A DNA stretch of 64,000 nucleotides from Chitinophagaceae bacterium (lineage in GTDB: Bacteria; Bacteroidota; Bacteroidia; Chitinophagales; Chitinophagaceae). The notes beneath the pieces are model-generated. The model made no database searches. It was given only the letters and a program-made list of their open reading frames with translations, and was not told the DNA's origin. The stretch covers positions 48,485-112,484 of the forward strand of contig JAICGN010000002.1 in assembly GCA_025923075.1 (NCBI GenBank), written 5' to 3'. Position numbers and translations under genes: made by a program. Of the stretch, positions 25,784 through 34,767 are shown in pieces (the first letter of the stretch is position 1; every line of letters begins with the position of its first letter).

Positions 25784-27069
25784 ACAAGGGCCATCACCAC
25801 AAAAACATTATAGAAAGGAAGCTTGAGCAGCTACCCGCTGTAGATACAGATCTTCTATGGAATGAGATGCACTTGATCCTGGACAAAAAGATGCCGCAAA
25901 GAAAAGAAAGACGTCGTTTTATAGTATGGTGGTTTCTTAGCGGCAAAGGTCTTCTATTGCTGACTATTGGCGTCCTAATTATTACTGGTTCTTCTTTATT
26001 CTTTTTATCTACAAAAGAAACTTCACCTGACACAGTTAAAAAATTGCCCGATTCCCCACTGTCCGGTAAAATTATTGAAGATGACGCAGCAAAAATTGCC
26101 CCGGAAAGGGCAGAAAAAGTAACAACGGCCAGTGCTGCAGGTCAAATAACCAATGTCAACTCTTCTACAACAATAACAGATGACTACATATCTGCAACAA
26201 CAGCCTCACGCAGTACTGGTGAAAATGTGATCAATAATATTAGCATTGCGGACCAAGCCATAAAACAAGCTAAGAAGTATATGGCGAAAGACCAATTCAA
26301 CCAGCCAATACACGATAATTCTAAAGCCACGGCAAATTTTGATAGTGCTCCTGTTTATTCAAAATCAATCTATCAGGATTTTCTTATTGCAACAAATGAC
26401 AGCGTAGCAAAAGATTCTTTAAACCAGCAACCGGAACTCGTGGTTAATAAGATGAAAACGAACAGCAGTAATAATAATGAAACTGGCTTCTATGCGGGGA
26501 TTATAACCGGATTAGACCTGAGCTCAATACATTTTCAATCTGTAAAGCCTGGTGCAACAATGGGATTGATTTTTGGTTACGCCTTTAATAAAAAATGGAG
26601 CATTGAGAGCGGTCTTCTTTGGGATACAAAGAGAGTTTATGATAATGGTAGTTATTTCAATCCGCCAGGATATACACCAACCGGCGGGATCACGATAATA
26701 GCTGTAAATGGAAAGAGCCGTCTTTATGAATGGCCTGTTAGTGCGAAGTATGCGATCATAACAGGAAAACGCAGTTTATTTACAACAGTCGGCCTATCCT
26801 CTTACTTCATGAGATCGGAGAATTATGATTATGAGTATATGCAGAATAATCAACCTGGCGGTCATAATTATCTCAGCTATACGAAGCAAACAAAAAATTG
26901 GTTCTCTGTTGTCAATCTTAGTATAGGGTATACTCACAAGTTGGGTGGTAATGGAAGCATACGGGTTGAACCTTATCTAAAGCTTCCCATTAGCAACCTT
27001 GGCGTCGGCAACATGCCTATCATGAGTACAGGCTTGAATATTGGGTTTACTAAACAATTAAGAAGATAA
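25780..27069 (+). CDS. Putative anti-sigma-like inner-membrane protein with outer-membrane beta-barrel domain
   Basis: The 429-residue protein has a short cytoplasmic part (about 1-45, with DTDLLWNEMHLIL resembling the helical start of anti-sigma proteins), one membrane helix (about 53-70), a low-complexity Ser/Thr/Lys/Ala-rich linker (about 75-215), and a C-terminal region (about 228-429) with alternating strands and GLDLSSIHFQ, GYAFNKKWSIESGL and LNIGFTKQL as in the OMP_b-brl family. It is coupled to the ECF sigma gene by a 4-base overlap. The likely role is to hold the sigma factor and sense the outer membrane, which is inference. Confidence 0.75.
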   Translation: MNKGHHHKNIIERKLEQLPAVDTDLLWNEMHLILDKKMPQRKERRRFIVWWFLSGKGLLLLTIGVLIITGSSLFFLSTKETSPDTVKKLPDSPLSGKIIEDDAAKIAPERAEKVTTASAAGQITNVNSSTTITDDYISATTASRSTGENVINNISIADQAIKQAKKYMAKDQFNQPIHDNSKATANFDSAPVYSKSIYQDFLIATNDSVAKDSLNQQPELVVNKMKTNSSNNNETGFYAGIITGLDLSSIHFQSVKPGATMGLIFGYAFNKKWSIESGLLWDTKRVYDNGSYFNPPGYTPTGGITIIAVNGKSRLYEWPVSAKYAIITGKRSLFTTVGLSSYFMRSENYDYEYMQNNQPGGHNYLSYTKQTKNWFSVVNLSIGYTHKLGGNGSIRVEPYLKLPISNLGVGNMPIMSTGLNIGFTKQLRR

Positions 27070-27105
27070 AGTTTCGCCGTGCGCGTGTTGTTTTAATCTT
27101 TTAAT

Positions 27106-27759
27106 CTACTTCTTCCCTTCTACCATTGGCACAAAAGAAAAATTATCAAACACTTCTTCTTTTATTTTGCCCCGGTCGAGTTTAGTAACCCGTTTCATTT
27201 GCTGCACTTCGCCAACGCCAAGGGGTAAGACCATCATCCCACCGGGTTTGAGTTGATCCATAAGCTTAGGAGGGATTTCCGGCGCAGCGGCAGTTATAAG
27301 TATTTTATCAAATGGAGCATATGTTGGCAATCCTTCATAACCATCACCATAAAAAAATTTGATGTTGGGATACTTTTTTAAATGGGTAAATGCTTTATTG
27401 AGCTCAAATAATTTTTTTTGGCGCTCAATGGTATAAACCTGCGCTCCCAGCTCTGCTAATACGCATGCCTGGTATGCGCTGCCGGTTCCGATCTCCAACA
27501 CTTTTTCAAATGGTCTTATTTGTAATAAAAGAGTCTGATAGGCTACTGTATAAGGCTGAGAAATTGTTTGACCCTCCCCAATTGGAAAAGCTCTGTCTTC
27601 ATAGGCCACCTCATCAAATGCAGAATCAAGAAAAAAATGACGCGGAATTCTGGTAATGGCGTCAAGTATTCGTTCATCTGTTATCCCTTTATTGCGAATA
27701 CCGTCCGTTAATTTTCTCCGTAATCCTTTGTGCCTGTAAGTATCTTCTGTTGGTCTCAT
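27106..27759 (-). CDS. pcm: Protein-L-isoaspartate O-methyltransferase
   Basis: The enzyme methylates isoaspartyl residues in aged proteins using S-adenosylmethionine, starting their repair. The 217-residue protein shows the family motifs EGQTISQPYTVAYQ near residue 60, the SAM loop VLEIGTGSAYQACVL near 86, and the late PPKLMDQLKPGGMMVLPLG near 160. Length and motif order are standard. It is divergent from the Gfo/Idh gene and stands alone. Confidence 0.95.
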   Translation of the reverse strand: MRPTEDTYRHKGLRRKLTDGIRNKGITDERILDAITRIPRHFFLDSAFDEVAYEDRAFPIGEGQTISQPYTVAYQTLLLQIRPFEKVLEIGTGSAYQACVLAELGAQVYTIERQKKLFELNKAFTHLKKYPNIKFFYGDGYEGLPTYAPFDKILITAAAPEIPPKLMDQLKPGGMMVLPLGVGEVQQMKRVTKLDRGKIKEEVFDNFSFVPMVEGKK

Positions 27760-27981
27760 AAGTTTGTGAAGATAATGGCTTTGAAAATTTTTTCAACATC
27801 GCATTTCATTCGTACCTTTTTGCCCCATTTTATAACAACAAAATTGCTGCCAATGAACACCGTGCTAATCTTATTCATATGAATCATTAAGTAGTGATTT
27901 CCTGATGAAAGAAAAAGATCCTACCTTAAAAGAAACGGGTGGGGAAAAAAGTAAAAACAAACCAAAAATAAAACAAAAACT

Positions 27982-29175
27982 ATGAAAAGAATCGCAATGC
28001 TTGGCTCAGGATTTATCGGCAGGTTTTATGCTGATGCGCTGCAGGGGTATCGCAGCAAAGACAAGGTGGTAAGTGTTTATTCTCGTCGCGAAGAATCCGC
28101 AAAGAAATTTGCACAGGATTACAATTGCGAGCACTGGACCTTGAATATGGAAGAATCCGTTGCCCATCCCAATGTCGACGTCGTTTGTATCTCGTTGCCT
28201 AATAATTTGCATGAAGCAGCAGTGATGCTTTGCTGTAAGCATAATAAGGCTGTGATCACTACAAAACCGTTAGGAAGAAATGCAGTAGAAGCAAAACGAA
28301 TGCTGGAAGCAGTAGAAAAGGCAGGTATCTTCAATGGTTATTTGGAAGACCTGGTTTATACACCTAAATTTTTAAAGGCAATTGAAAGTGTAAAGAACGG
28401 CGCACTGGGAAGAATTCTCTGGGCAAAATCCAGAGAGACACACCCCGGTCCGCACAGTGATTGGTTTTGGGATATTGAACAAGCAGGTGGAGGTTGTATT
28501 CTTGACCTGGGTTGCCATTGTGTCGAAATAACAAGAAGCTACATCGGTAAAGACATTAAACCGGTTGAAGTAATGTGCTGGGCAGATACACAAGTGAAAC
28601 CAATTGATGCGGAAGATCATGCAATTGGTTTAGTAAAATATGAAAATGGAGCTATCGGTCAGTTTGAAGTTAGCTGGACATTTCGTGGCGGCCTGGATCT
28701 TCGTGATGAAGTGATGGGCACTGAAGGAACTATTTGGATCAATAGTTTTTTACGCACCGGTTTTGAAATGTTTACAACTGGTAAGGGAGCCGATTATGTT
28801 GCAGAAAAAGCAGAAAGCAATACCGGTTGGCTGTTTCCTGTTGGCGATGAACTAAATGAGCTTGGGTATAATCACATGTTTATGGATATGTTTAATTCAA
28901 TGGAAAGAAATAAAGCGCCGAAAGAAACTTTTTATGATGGCTATGTTGTCAATTGTGTCCTTGATGCGGCTTATCGCTCTGCAAAAACAAAACAATGGGA
29001 ACCTGTGAGACTTGATATTTGGCGTGGAAGAACAGGTGTGACAAAGGAAAGTCATTTGACAGAGTATGATAAAGAGAATTACCTGGTAAAAGAAGAGATG
29101 ACGCATTACGGGGCGAAGAAAGTTATTTTGAAAAATAAAAAAAGTGGAAAGATCACAGAAAAAGTTCTTGAATAA
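27982..29175 (+). CDS. Gfo/Idh/MocA family oxidoreductase
   Basis: The N-terminal MLGSGFIGRFYADAL (about residues 5-19) is the NAD(P)-binding Rossmann turn. TTKPLGRNAVEA near residue 94 holds the family lysine, and ILDLGCHCVEITRSYI near 173 has the usual active-site region. At 397 residues it fits sugar or inositol dehydrogenases of this family, which oxidise or reduce sugars, inositols or related compounds. The family's EKP motif reads TKP here. The substrate is unknown, and no sugar operon surrounds it. Confidence 0.9.
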   Translation: MKRIAMLGSGFIGRFYADALQGYRSKDKVVSVYSRREESAKKFAQDYNCEHWTLNMEESVAHPNVDVVCISLPNNLHEAAVMLCCKHNKAVITTKPLGRNAVEAKRMLEAVEKAGIFNGYLEDLVYTPKFLKAIESVKNGALGRILWAKSRETHPGPHSDWFWDIEQAGGGCILDLGCHCVEITRSYIGKDIKPVEVMCWADTQVKPIDAEDHAIGLVKYENGAIGQFEVSWTFRGGLDLRDEVMGTEGTIWINSFLRTGFEMFTTGKGADYVAEKAESNTGWLFPVGDELNELGYNHMFMDMFNSMERNKAPKETFYDGYVVNCVLDAAYRSAKTKQWEPVRLDIWRGRTGVTKESHLTEYDKENYLVKEEMTHYGAKKVILKNKKSGKITEKVLE

Positions 29176-29183
29176 TCATTTGG

Positions 29184-29203
29184 CCCGGGCCTTTAGACCG
29201 GGA
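29184..29203. repeat. Intergenic palindrome, second copy of GGCC-TTTA-GACC type
   Basis: CCCGGGCC-TTTA-GACCGGGA is the reverse-complement relative of the palindrome at 9212-9231. It lies 8 bases past the stop of the Gfo/Idh gene. No T tract directly follows. Confidence 0.5.
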
Positions 29204-29225
29204 TTTAAAATAAAATATTCGTTTG

Positions 29226-30023
29226 ATGGAGAAAACAGCAGCATTTGAAGGAAGCATTCCCGCCAACTATGAACGCTATCTGGGCCCTTTTCTTTTTGAA
29301 CCCTACGCACTTGACCTTGTTTCCCGTTTGCAGGATAAATATTCTGACATATTGGAGATTGCTTGTGGTACGGGACGTGTAACAAAACATCTTGCCAGAT
29401 CAGTGAAACATGATACGTTAACGGCAACTGATCTCAATGCAGATATGATCGATGTAGCAAAAGAAATGGTAAATGATAAACGCATCAGATGGATGTATGC
29501 AGATGCAATGGATCTTCCATTTGATGACGAGTCGTTTGACCTTGTCGTGATGCAATTCGGAATAATGTTTTTTCCTGATAAAGAAAAGGGCTTGAAAGAA
29601 GCTTATAGGGTTTTAAAGAACGGCGGCAAATTAATCTATAATACATGGAATAAAGTAGAAACAAATGAGGCGATTCATGAGGGGCGGCTGATCATTGAAA
29701 GTTATTTTGGTGACAACCCGCCGATCTTTTATAATGTTCCATTTTCCATGCATGATGACAGGGAATTAATCACAATCACAAGACGGGCAGGATTTAAAAG
29801 TATTACAACAACTTTGGTAAAAAAAGAAGGTATTGGTCCATCGGCAATGGATCTTGCCAAAGGAATAGTAGAAGGCAATCCTGTCTACCTGGCAATTTGC
29901 GAAAGATCTCCATCTTTAATAAACACAATTAAAGATCATATAAAGCGGGTTATTACGGAAAAATTTGGTGATAAACCAGTGAGGAGTCCTTTGCAGGCCT
30001 GGGTTGTGGAAGGGATCAAATAA
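29226..30023 (+). CDS. SAM-dependent class I methyltransferase
   Basis: The 265-residue protein has the SAM-binding motif I LEIACGTGRVTKHLA (about residues 43-57), an acidic end of strand 2 in TATDLNADM, and the strand-4 motif FDLVVMQFGIMFFPD. This is the Methyltransf_11/25 layout. The substrate is unknown. The ATG at 29226 is preferred to the TTG at 29223. It ends shortly before a quinoprotein gene on the same strand, 17 bases from its preferred start. Confidence 0.88.
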   Translation: MEKTAAFEGSIPANYERYLGPFLFEPYALDLVSRLQDKYSDILEIACGTGRVTKHLARSVKHDTLTATDLNADMIDVAKEMVNDKRIRWMYADAMDLPFDDESFDLVVMQFGIMFFPDKEKGLKEAYRVLKNGGKLIYNTWNKVETNEAIHEGRLIIESYFGDNPPIFYNVPFSMHDDRELITITRRAGFKSITTTLVKKEGIGPSAMDLAKGIVEGNPVYLAICERSPSLINTIKDHIKRVITEKFGDKPVRSPLQAWVVEGIK

Positions 30024-30039
30024 AATCAAAAAATGTTTA

Positions 30040-32205
30040 ATGAAATTTAGTTCAGTTCCTTTGATCCTTGTTTTTGTTGTTGCATGTTCACAATCTGAAA
30101 AAAAATATACCACCTGGGAAAATTACGGCGGGACTAAAGACAACCTACACTACTCTTCTTTAACTCAAATTGATACCGGTAATGTAAATCAACTACAGAT
30201 TGCATGGGTATTTAACACGGGCGATGCTGACACAGCAAAGAACTCACAGATACAATGCAACGCGATCGTAATTGATTCAGTAATGTACTTTACCTCTCCC
30301 ACGCTGAAGCTTTTTGCGGTACATGCCGCCACGGGTAAAAAGATATGGGAATTCAACCCTGATTCTATATTCAGGAATAATGAGTTTATGCATTTTGTTC
30401 TGAATAATAATCGTGGGGTCACTTATTGGACTGATGGAAAAAACGATAAAAGAATTCTTTATGTTGCCAGTTCTTATTTGCATTGCATTGATGCAACGAG
30501 CGGTCAACTCGTAACGAATTTTGGCGACAGCGGTTTGGTTGATCTCCACAATGGTCTGGGGCGGGAGGTCGCCGATCTTTTTGTTACGGCAACATCCCCT
30601 GGTATTATTTACAAAGATATGTACATACTAGGCTCAAGGGTTGACGAAAGCGCAGCTGCAGCACCAGGTCATATTCGCGCATATGACGTTAGAACTGGTA
30701 AGGTCCAGTGGATATTTCATACTGTTCCGCAGCCCGGAGAAGTGGGGTACGAAACATGGGACGATCCTGAAGCATATAAGCATATTGGCGGTGCGAATAG
30801 CTGGAGTGGCCTGACGCTTGATGAAAAACGGGGAATCGTATTTGCGCCGACCGGTTCTGCTTCTTATGATTTTTATGGCGGTAAGAGAAAAGGTCAGAAT
30901 TTGTTTGCCAATTGTTTGTTAGCGTTAGATGCCGAAACGGGCCAACGTAAATGGCATTTTCAATTTATACATCATGATCTCTGGGACTGGGATCTTCCTG
31001 CCCCGCCAGTGCTTGTTACGATTGAAAAGGAAGGAAAAAAAGTTGATGCAGTGGCGCAAACAACAAAGCATGGAATGGTCTGGCTGTTGGAAAGAGAAAC
31101 CGGTAATCCTGTGTACCCGGTTAATGAAATACCGGTTGACACTGCGTCGGAATTAAGCGGTGAAAAAGTCTGGCCAACACAGCCAATGCAGACTTTTATT
31201 AAACCATTTGTGCGGCAAACTTTTTCTGCAAATGATATCAATCCTTATTTACCAGATTCATCAATTGCTAAATTGAAAAAGGACCTGGGAGGATATCGTT
31301 ATGGAAAAATGTTTTTGCCACCGGGGAAGAGAACTGCTGTCGAGTTTCCGGGTTTCGATGGAGGAGCGGAATGGGGAGGCCCTTCTTATGATCCGCAAAC
31401 AGGGTTGTTTTATGTAAATGCAAATGAAATGGGTTGGCTTGTAACAATGCTTGATGTAAAACATGATTTAACTACTATAAAAGAGAATTATGGAAAAGCG
31501 GGATTAAGACTTTATCAAAGATATTGTATTAGCTGTCATGGCGCAGATAGAAAAGGTGCCGGAAATTTTCCCACGCTTATCAACCTGCAGGAAAGGTACC
31601 GGGATGGCGATATATTATCATTGCTTGCAACAGGGAGAAGGATGATGCCATCATTCAATTATATTACGAAAGAAGAGAAAGAAGCGATCACGAGTTTTAT
31701 ACTTGAATCAAAAGAAAACCAGCTGAAGGAATTTATCCGGCCCCCGCAGCCACAGGATGCTTACCGGAGCGTGCCATACGTAATGGCCGGGTATAATAAA
31801 TTCCTAAGTCCGGAAGGTTATCCTGCCATTGCTCCGCCCTGGGGAACGTTAACGGCAATCAATTTAAACACCGGTGAACATATTTGGAAAACTACTCTTG
31901 GAGAATATCCTGAATTAAAGGCAAAAGGAATTCCCCCAACAGGGACTGAAAACTATGGCGGTCCGGTTGTGACCGCCGGTGGCATCTTATTTATTGCAGC
32001 ATCAAAAGATGGAGTGATGAGAGCTTATAATAAATACAATGGAAAATTATTATGGGAATACAAATTACCCGCACCCGGTTTTGCGACACCGTCTGTGTAT
32101 GCCGTAAATGGTAAGCAATACCTGGTGATAGCGTGTGGCGGTGGTAAATTGAAAACGAGGTCAGGAGATGCTTATGTTGCTTTTACATTGCCTGATAAAA
32201 AATAA
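30040..32205 (+). CDS. PQQ-dependent quinoprotein dehydrogenase with inserted cytochrome c domain, lipoprotein
   Basis: The 721-residue protein has a lipobox (VVAC, Cys16), an N-terminal run of propeller blades including YGGTKDNLHYSSLTQID, GGANSWSGLTLDEKRG (about 250-265) and PTGSASYDFYGG, then a cytochrome c domain at about 485-565 with the haem motif CISCH (496-500) and a likely Met ligand in RRMMPSF, then more blades to the end (ENYGGPVVTAGGILFIAASKDG). It would oxidise an alcohol or sugar and pass electrons to the haem. Start at the ATG of 30040 gives a clean lipoprotein signal. No PQQ-synthesis genes are nearby. Confidence 0.9.
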   Translation: MKFSSVPLILVFVVACSQSEKKYTTWENYGGTKDNLHYSSLTQIDTGNVNQLQIAWVFNTGDADTAKNSQIQCNAIVIDSVMYFTSPTLKLFAVHAATGKKIWEFNPDSIFRNNEFMHFVLNNNRGVTYWTDGKNDKRILYVASSYLHCIDATSGQLVTNFGDSGLVDLHNGLGREVADLFVTATSPGIIYKDMYILGSRVDESAAAAPGHIRAYDVRTGKVQWIFHTVPQPGEVGYETWDDPEAYKHIGGANSWSGLTLDEKRGIVFAPTGSASYDFYGGKRKGQNLFANCLLALDAETGQRKWHFQFIHHDLWDWDLPAPPVLVTIEKEGKKVDAVAQTTKHGMVWLLERETGNPVYPVNEIPVDTASELSGEKVWPTQPMQTFIKPFVRQTFSANDINPYLPDSSIAKLKKDLGGYRYGKMFLPPGKRTAVEFPGFDGGAEWGGPSYDPQTGLFYVNANEMGWLVTMLDVKHDLTTIKENYGKAGLRLYQRYCISCHGADRKGAGNFPTLINLQERYRDGDILSLLATGRRMMPSFNYITKEEKEAITSFILESKENQLKEFIRPPQPQDAYRSVPYVMAGYNKFLSPEGYPAIAPPWGTLTAINLNTGEHIWKTTLGEYPELKAKGIPPTGTENYGGPVVTAGGILFIAASKDGVMRAYNKYNGKLLWEYKLPAPGFATPSVYAVNGKQYLVIACGGGKLKTRSGDAYVAFTLPDKK

Positions 32206-32208
32206 GAA

Positions 32209-32631
32209 TTACAGAAGAGGTGAAATATTTCTTTCCGCTCTGCGCTCGGCAATAAAGATCGCCGTGAGTATTGTGATCAGCACAATGCTGTATTCAATAC
32301 CATTAAGAGAACGCCCTACTACGAACCATCCATTTTCGCTATGCACCGTGATGATACCTGTAATAAGTATGACCATTTCACCAATGCAGAAAATTTTTAC
32401 AAAATACCGGAAGAACATGAGTATTCCTCCCACCAATTCGAATAAAGTCACTGCCCATGCCAGGTAAAATCCAAAGGGAAAACCTTTGCCATCTAAGAAA
32501 TCACCAAAGCCGGGAAGTGTGTTATTATAGACTCTTACACCTGCATGAAGAATAAAAATTATTCCCATCATCATTCGGAGTGCAGCAATGGAATATGTTG
32601 GCCTAAAAAGATTGTGTATATCCATTCTCAA
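32209..32631 (-). CDS. DoxX family membrane protein
   Basis: The 140-residue protein has four membrane helices and the DoxX layout: an N-terminal RMMMGIIFILHAGVRVY (about 18-34) with a central FVELVGGILMFF-like segment near 68. DoxX proteins occur in thiosulfate oxidation in archaea, but bacterial members have broader or unknown roles. It overlaps the next upstream small gene by 4 bases on the same strand and is convergent with the quinoprotein gene, with a 3-base gap. Confidence 0.88.
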   Translation of the reverse strand: MRMDIHNLFRPTYSIAALRMMMGIIFILHAGVRVYNNTLPGFGDFLDGKGFPFGFYLAWAVTLFELVGGILMFFRYFVKIFCIGEMVILITGIITVHSENGWFVVGRSLNGIEYSIVLITILTAIFIAERRAERNISPLL

Positions 32632-32810
32632 TTAAGGTGCTTTTTACCAAAGAAATAAATTAAAGCCAGATAAACAACAAATGCAATCACCATTGAAATA
32701 ATAACTGATGAAAGTGTAATGCCGCGCTGGGTCCTCAGAAAAAACTGATCAACAATATTATACCCTATAACTACTATTATAACTGCGATGATTCGTCCTC
32801 TCTCTCTCAT
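32628..32810 (-). CDS. Small two-helix membrane protein
   Basis: A 60-residue protein with two hydrophobic segments (about 7-22 and 32-52) and a basic end. It overlaps the DoxX gene by 4 bases (ATGA), which supports it being real and translated together with DoxX. No family is recognised. Confidence 0.6.
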   Translation of the reverse strand: MRERGRIIAVIIVVIGYNIVDQFFLRTQRGITLSSVIISMVIAFVVYLALIYFFGKKHLN

Positions 32811-32889
32811 GACAAGGATTCTTAGATTTTCAGGAAATAGTTTCGGGCCAGAAGAGTAATTGTTGACTATAGTTAAAGAAAAAACGATT

Positions 32890-34614
32890 TCAAAGCCTCA
32901 TATCATCAATAATTGCTTTTATCTTTTCATCCAGCACTGCATTCATTTTATCAAACTCATCAGCAGCCTTCAGTTTTGTATTTACACTGAAGTAAAATTT
33001 TATCTTAGGCTCGGTGCCGCTTGGTCTTGCACTTATTTTGCTTCCATCAGCCAGCACAAATTGCAGCACATTTGATTTCGGAAGTTGTATTTCCCATTCC
33101 TCGCCTGTCTTCAGATTCTTGCCTTTTTTCAATTCATAATCGAGCAACTGTACCACATCTGAACCCGCCAGCGTTTTCGGAGGATTGCTTCTGAATCCCG
33201 ACATCATATCGGCAATTTGCTGCTGACCATCCATTCCCTTTTTAGTAATGGAAATGAGGTGTTCTTTATAAAATCCATACTGTATGTACAAATCGATCAG
33301 TTTATCATACAGGCTCCGCCCTTTGTTTTTTTCATAAGCAGCCATTTCGCATAACAGGGCCACGGCGCTGATCGCATCTTTATCTCTTACTTTATCGCCG
33401 ATCATCAATCCGTAGCTTTCTTCGCCCCCAACCACATAATGTTCTTTACCTTCTTTTTCTCTTATTAATTCAGCGATCCATTTAAACCCGGTCAACACAT
33501 TATAGCAACTGATATTATTTTGTCTTGCGATCTCATCGATCAACTCTGTAGTAACAATCGTTTTCACCACCATGTCATTCGGTCTTGCAATTCCCTTTGC
33601 TTTTCTTGCTTCGATCATATAATTAAAAGCCAGGACCGCGGTTTGGTTCCCGTTTACCAATATCCAATTGCCATTACGGTCCTTTACTGCAATACCAACA
33701 CGGTCGCTGTCGGGATCGGTGCCCAATAAAATATCTGCATCGAGTTTTTTTGCTTTTTGCATTCCAATGTTCATCGCTTCACTTTCTTCAGGATTAGGAT
33801 AGACAACAGTCGGGAAATCGCCGCTGATATTACTTTGCTCTTCTACAATATGTACGTTAGTAAAGCCAAAACGCTTCAGCACTGTCGGCACCAACGTAAT
33901 ACCTGTTCCATGTATTGGAGTATAAACAATTTTCAGATCATGTTGTTTCGCGATCACTTCAGGATAGATACTTAAAGTCTTCACCATTTCCATGTACGTC
34001 TCATCCATTTCTTTCCCAAGGATCGTAATATTTGCTTCACCCCCACTCCATTTTACATCATCAACTGAAGCGATCTTTTCCACTTCCTTAATCACATTTT
34101 TATCATGGGGCGGCACTAATTGACCTCCGTCATTCCAATACGCTTTATAACCATTATACTCTTTCGGGTTATGTGATGCAGTGCAAACAACGCCGCCCTG
34201 GCAACCAAGATGACGAATAGCAAAAGAAAGTTCAGGCGTTGGGCGCAAATCTTCGAATAAAAAAACCTTTATCCCGTTTGCAGCAAACACATTCGCGGTT
34301 GTTTCAGCAAAAAAGCGGCTATTATTCCTGCAATCATGTGCGATGGCTACTCGCACCGGGCCGCCGGGATAGGTTTGATTAAGATAATTTGCGAATCCCT
34401 GTGTCGCCATACCAACGGTATACCTATTCATACGGTTGGTGCCCACACCCATAATACCACGCAAGCCCCCTGTTCCAAATTCAAGATTGCGATAAAATGA
34501 CTCGGCCAGCTCTTTCGGATTTTCTGACTGCATTTTTTTTATAGCATCTTTTGTCGCCGCGTCAAAATTTCCACGTAACCAGTTAGCCGATTTTTCTTGT
34601 ATCACTGCTTCCAT
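32890..34614 (-). CDS. Phospho-sugar mutase (phosphoglucomutase/phosphomannomutase)
   Basis: The 574-residue enzyme has the phosphoserine loop VCTASHNPKEYNGYK (about residues 145-159), the metal-binding DPDSDRVGIAV near 300, the sugar-specificity loop GGEESYGL near 395, and a late phosphate-binding RPSGTEPKIKFYFSV near 530. It converts hexose 1- and 6-phosphates for glycogen, cell-wall or nucleotide-sugar use. The length of this PGM2-type group fits. The start is the ATG at 34614. It is a single gene on this strand. Confidence 0.94.
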   Translation of the reverse strand: MEAVIQEKSANWLRGNFDAATKDAIKKMQSENPKELAESFYRNLEFGTGGLRGIMGVGTNRMNRYTVGMATQGFANYLNQTYPGGPVRVAIAHDCRNNSRFFAETTANVFAANGIKVFLFEDLRPTPELSFAIRHLGCQGGVVCTASHNPKEYNGYKAYWNDGGQLVPPHDKNVIKEVEKIASVDDVKWSGGEANITILGKEMDETYMEMVKTLSIYPEVIAKQHDLKIVYTPIHGTGITLVPTVLKRFGFTNVHIVEEQSNISGDFPTVVYPNPEESEAMNIGMQKAKKLDADILLGTDPDSDRVGIAVKDRNGNWILVNGNQTAVLAFNYMIEARKAKGIARPNDMVVKTIVTTELIDEIARQNNISCYNVLTGFKWIAELIREKEGKEHYVVGGEESYGLMIGDKVRDKDAISAVALLCEMAAYEKNKGRSLYDKLIDLYIQYGFYKEHLISITKKGMDGQQQIADMMSGFRSNPPKTLAGSDVVQLLDYELKKGKNLKTGEEWEIQLPKSNVLQFVLADGSKISARPSGTEPKIKFYFSVNTKLKAADEFDKMNAVLDEKIKAIIDDMRL

Positions 34615-34638
34615 TATAGAACATTTAAAAGTTACAGG

Positions 34639-34656
34639 TCCCGATAGCTATCGGGA
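34639..34656. repeat. Perfect palindrome TCCCGATAGCTATCGGGA
   Basis: An 18-bp perfect palindrome upstream of the phospho-sugar mutase gene, in the gap to the divergent DUF2279 gene. Related forms at 36477-36494 and 48746-48761 have GTTAGC in place of GCTATC. It is an intergenic repeat of unknown role. Confidence 0.6.
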
Positions 34657-34705
34657 TGAAAGTTAGAGAATTTTATCAATTGAAACCGAAAAGGGTAAGG
34701 AAACG

Positions 34706-34713
34706 TATTTTTG
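34706..34713 (+). promoter_or_regulatory. Putative -7 promoter box of the DUF2279 gene
   Basis: TATTTTTG matches the Bacteroidota TAnnTTTG box. A TTG at 34680-34682 lies 23 bp before it, a slightly long spacing. A TCCGCC-AAA-GGCGGA palindrome (34720-34734) follows just after, in the likely leader. Confidence 0.4.
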
Positions 34714-34767
34714 TTGCGATCCGCCAAAGGCGGAGAAGCAATCTCCTCAACCTATTATAATTACATT

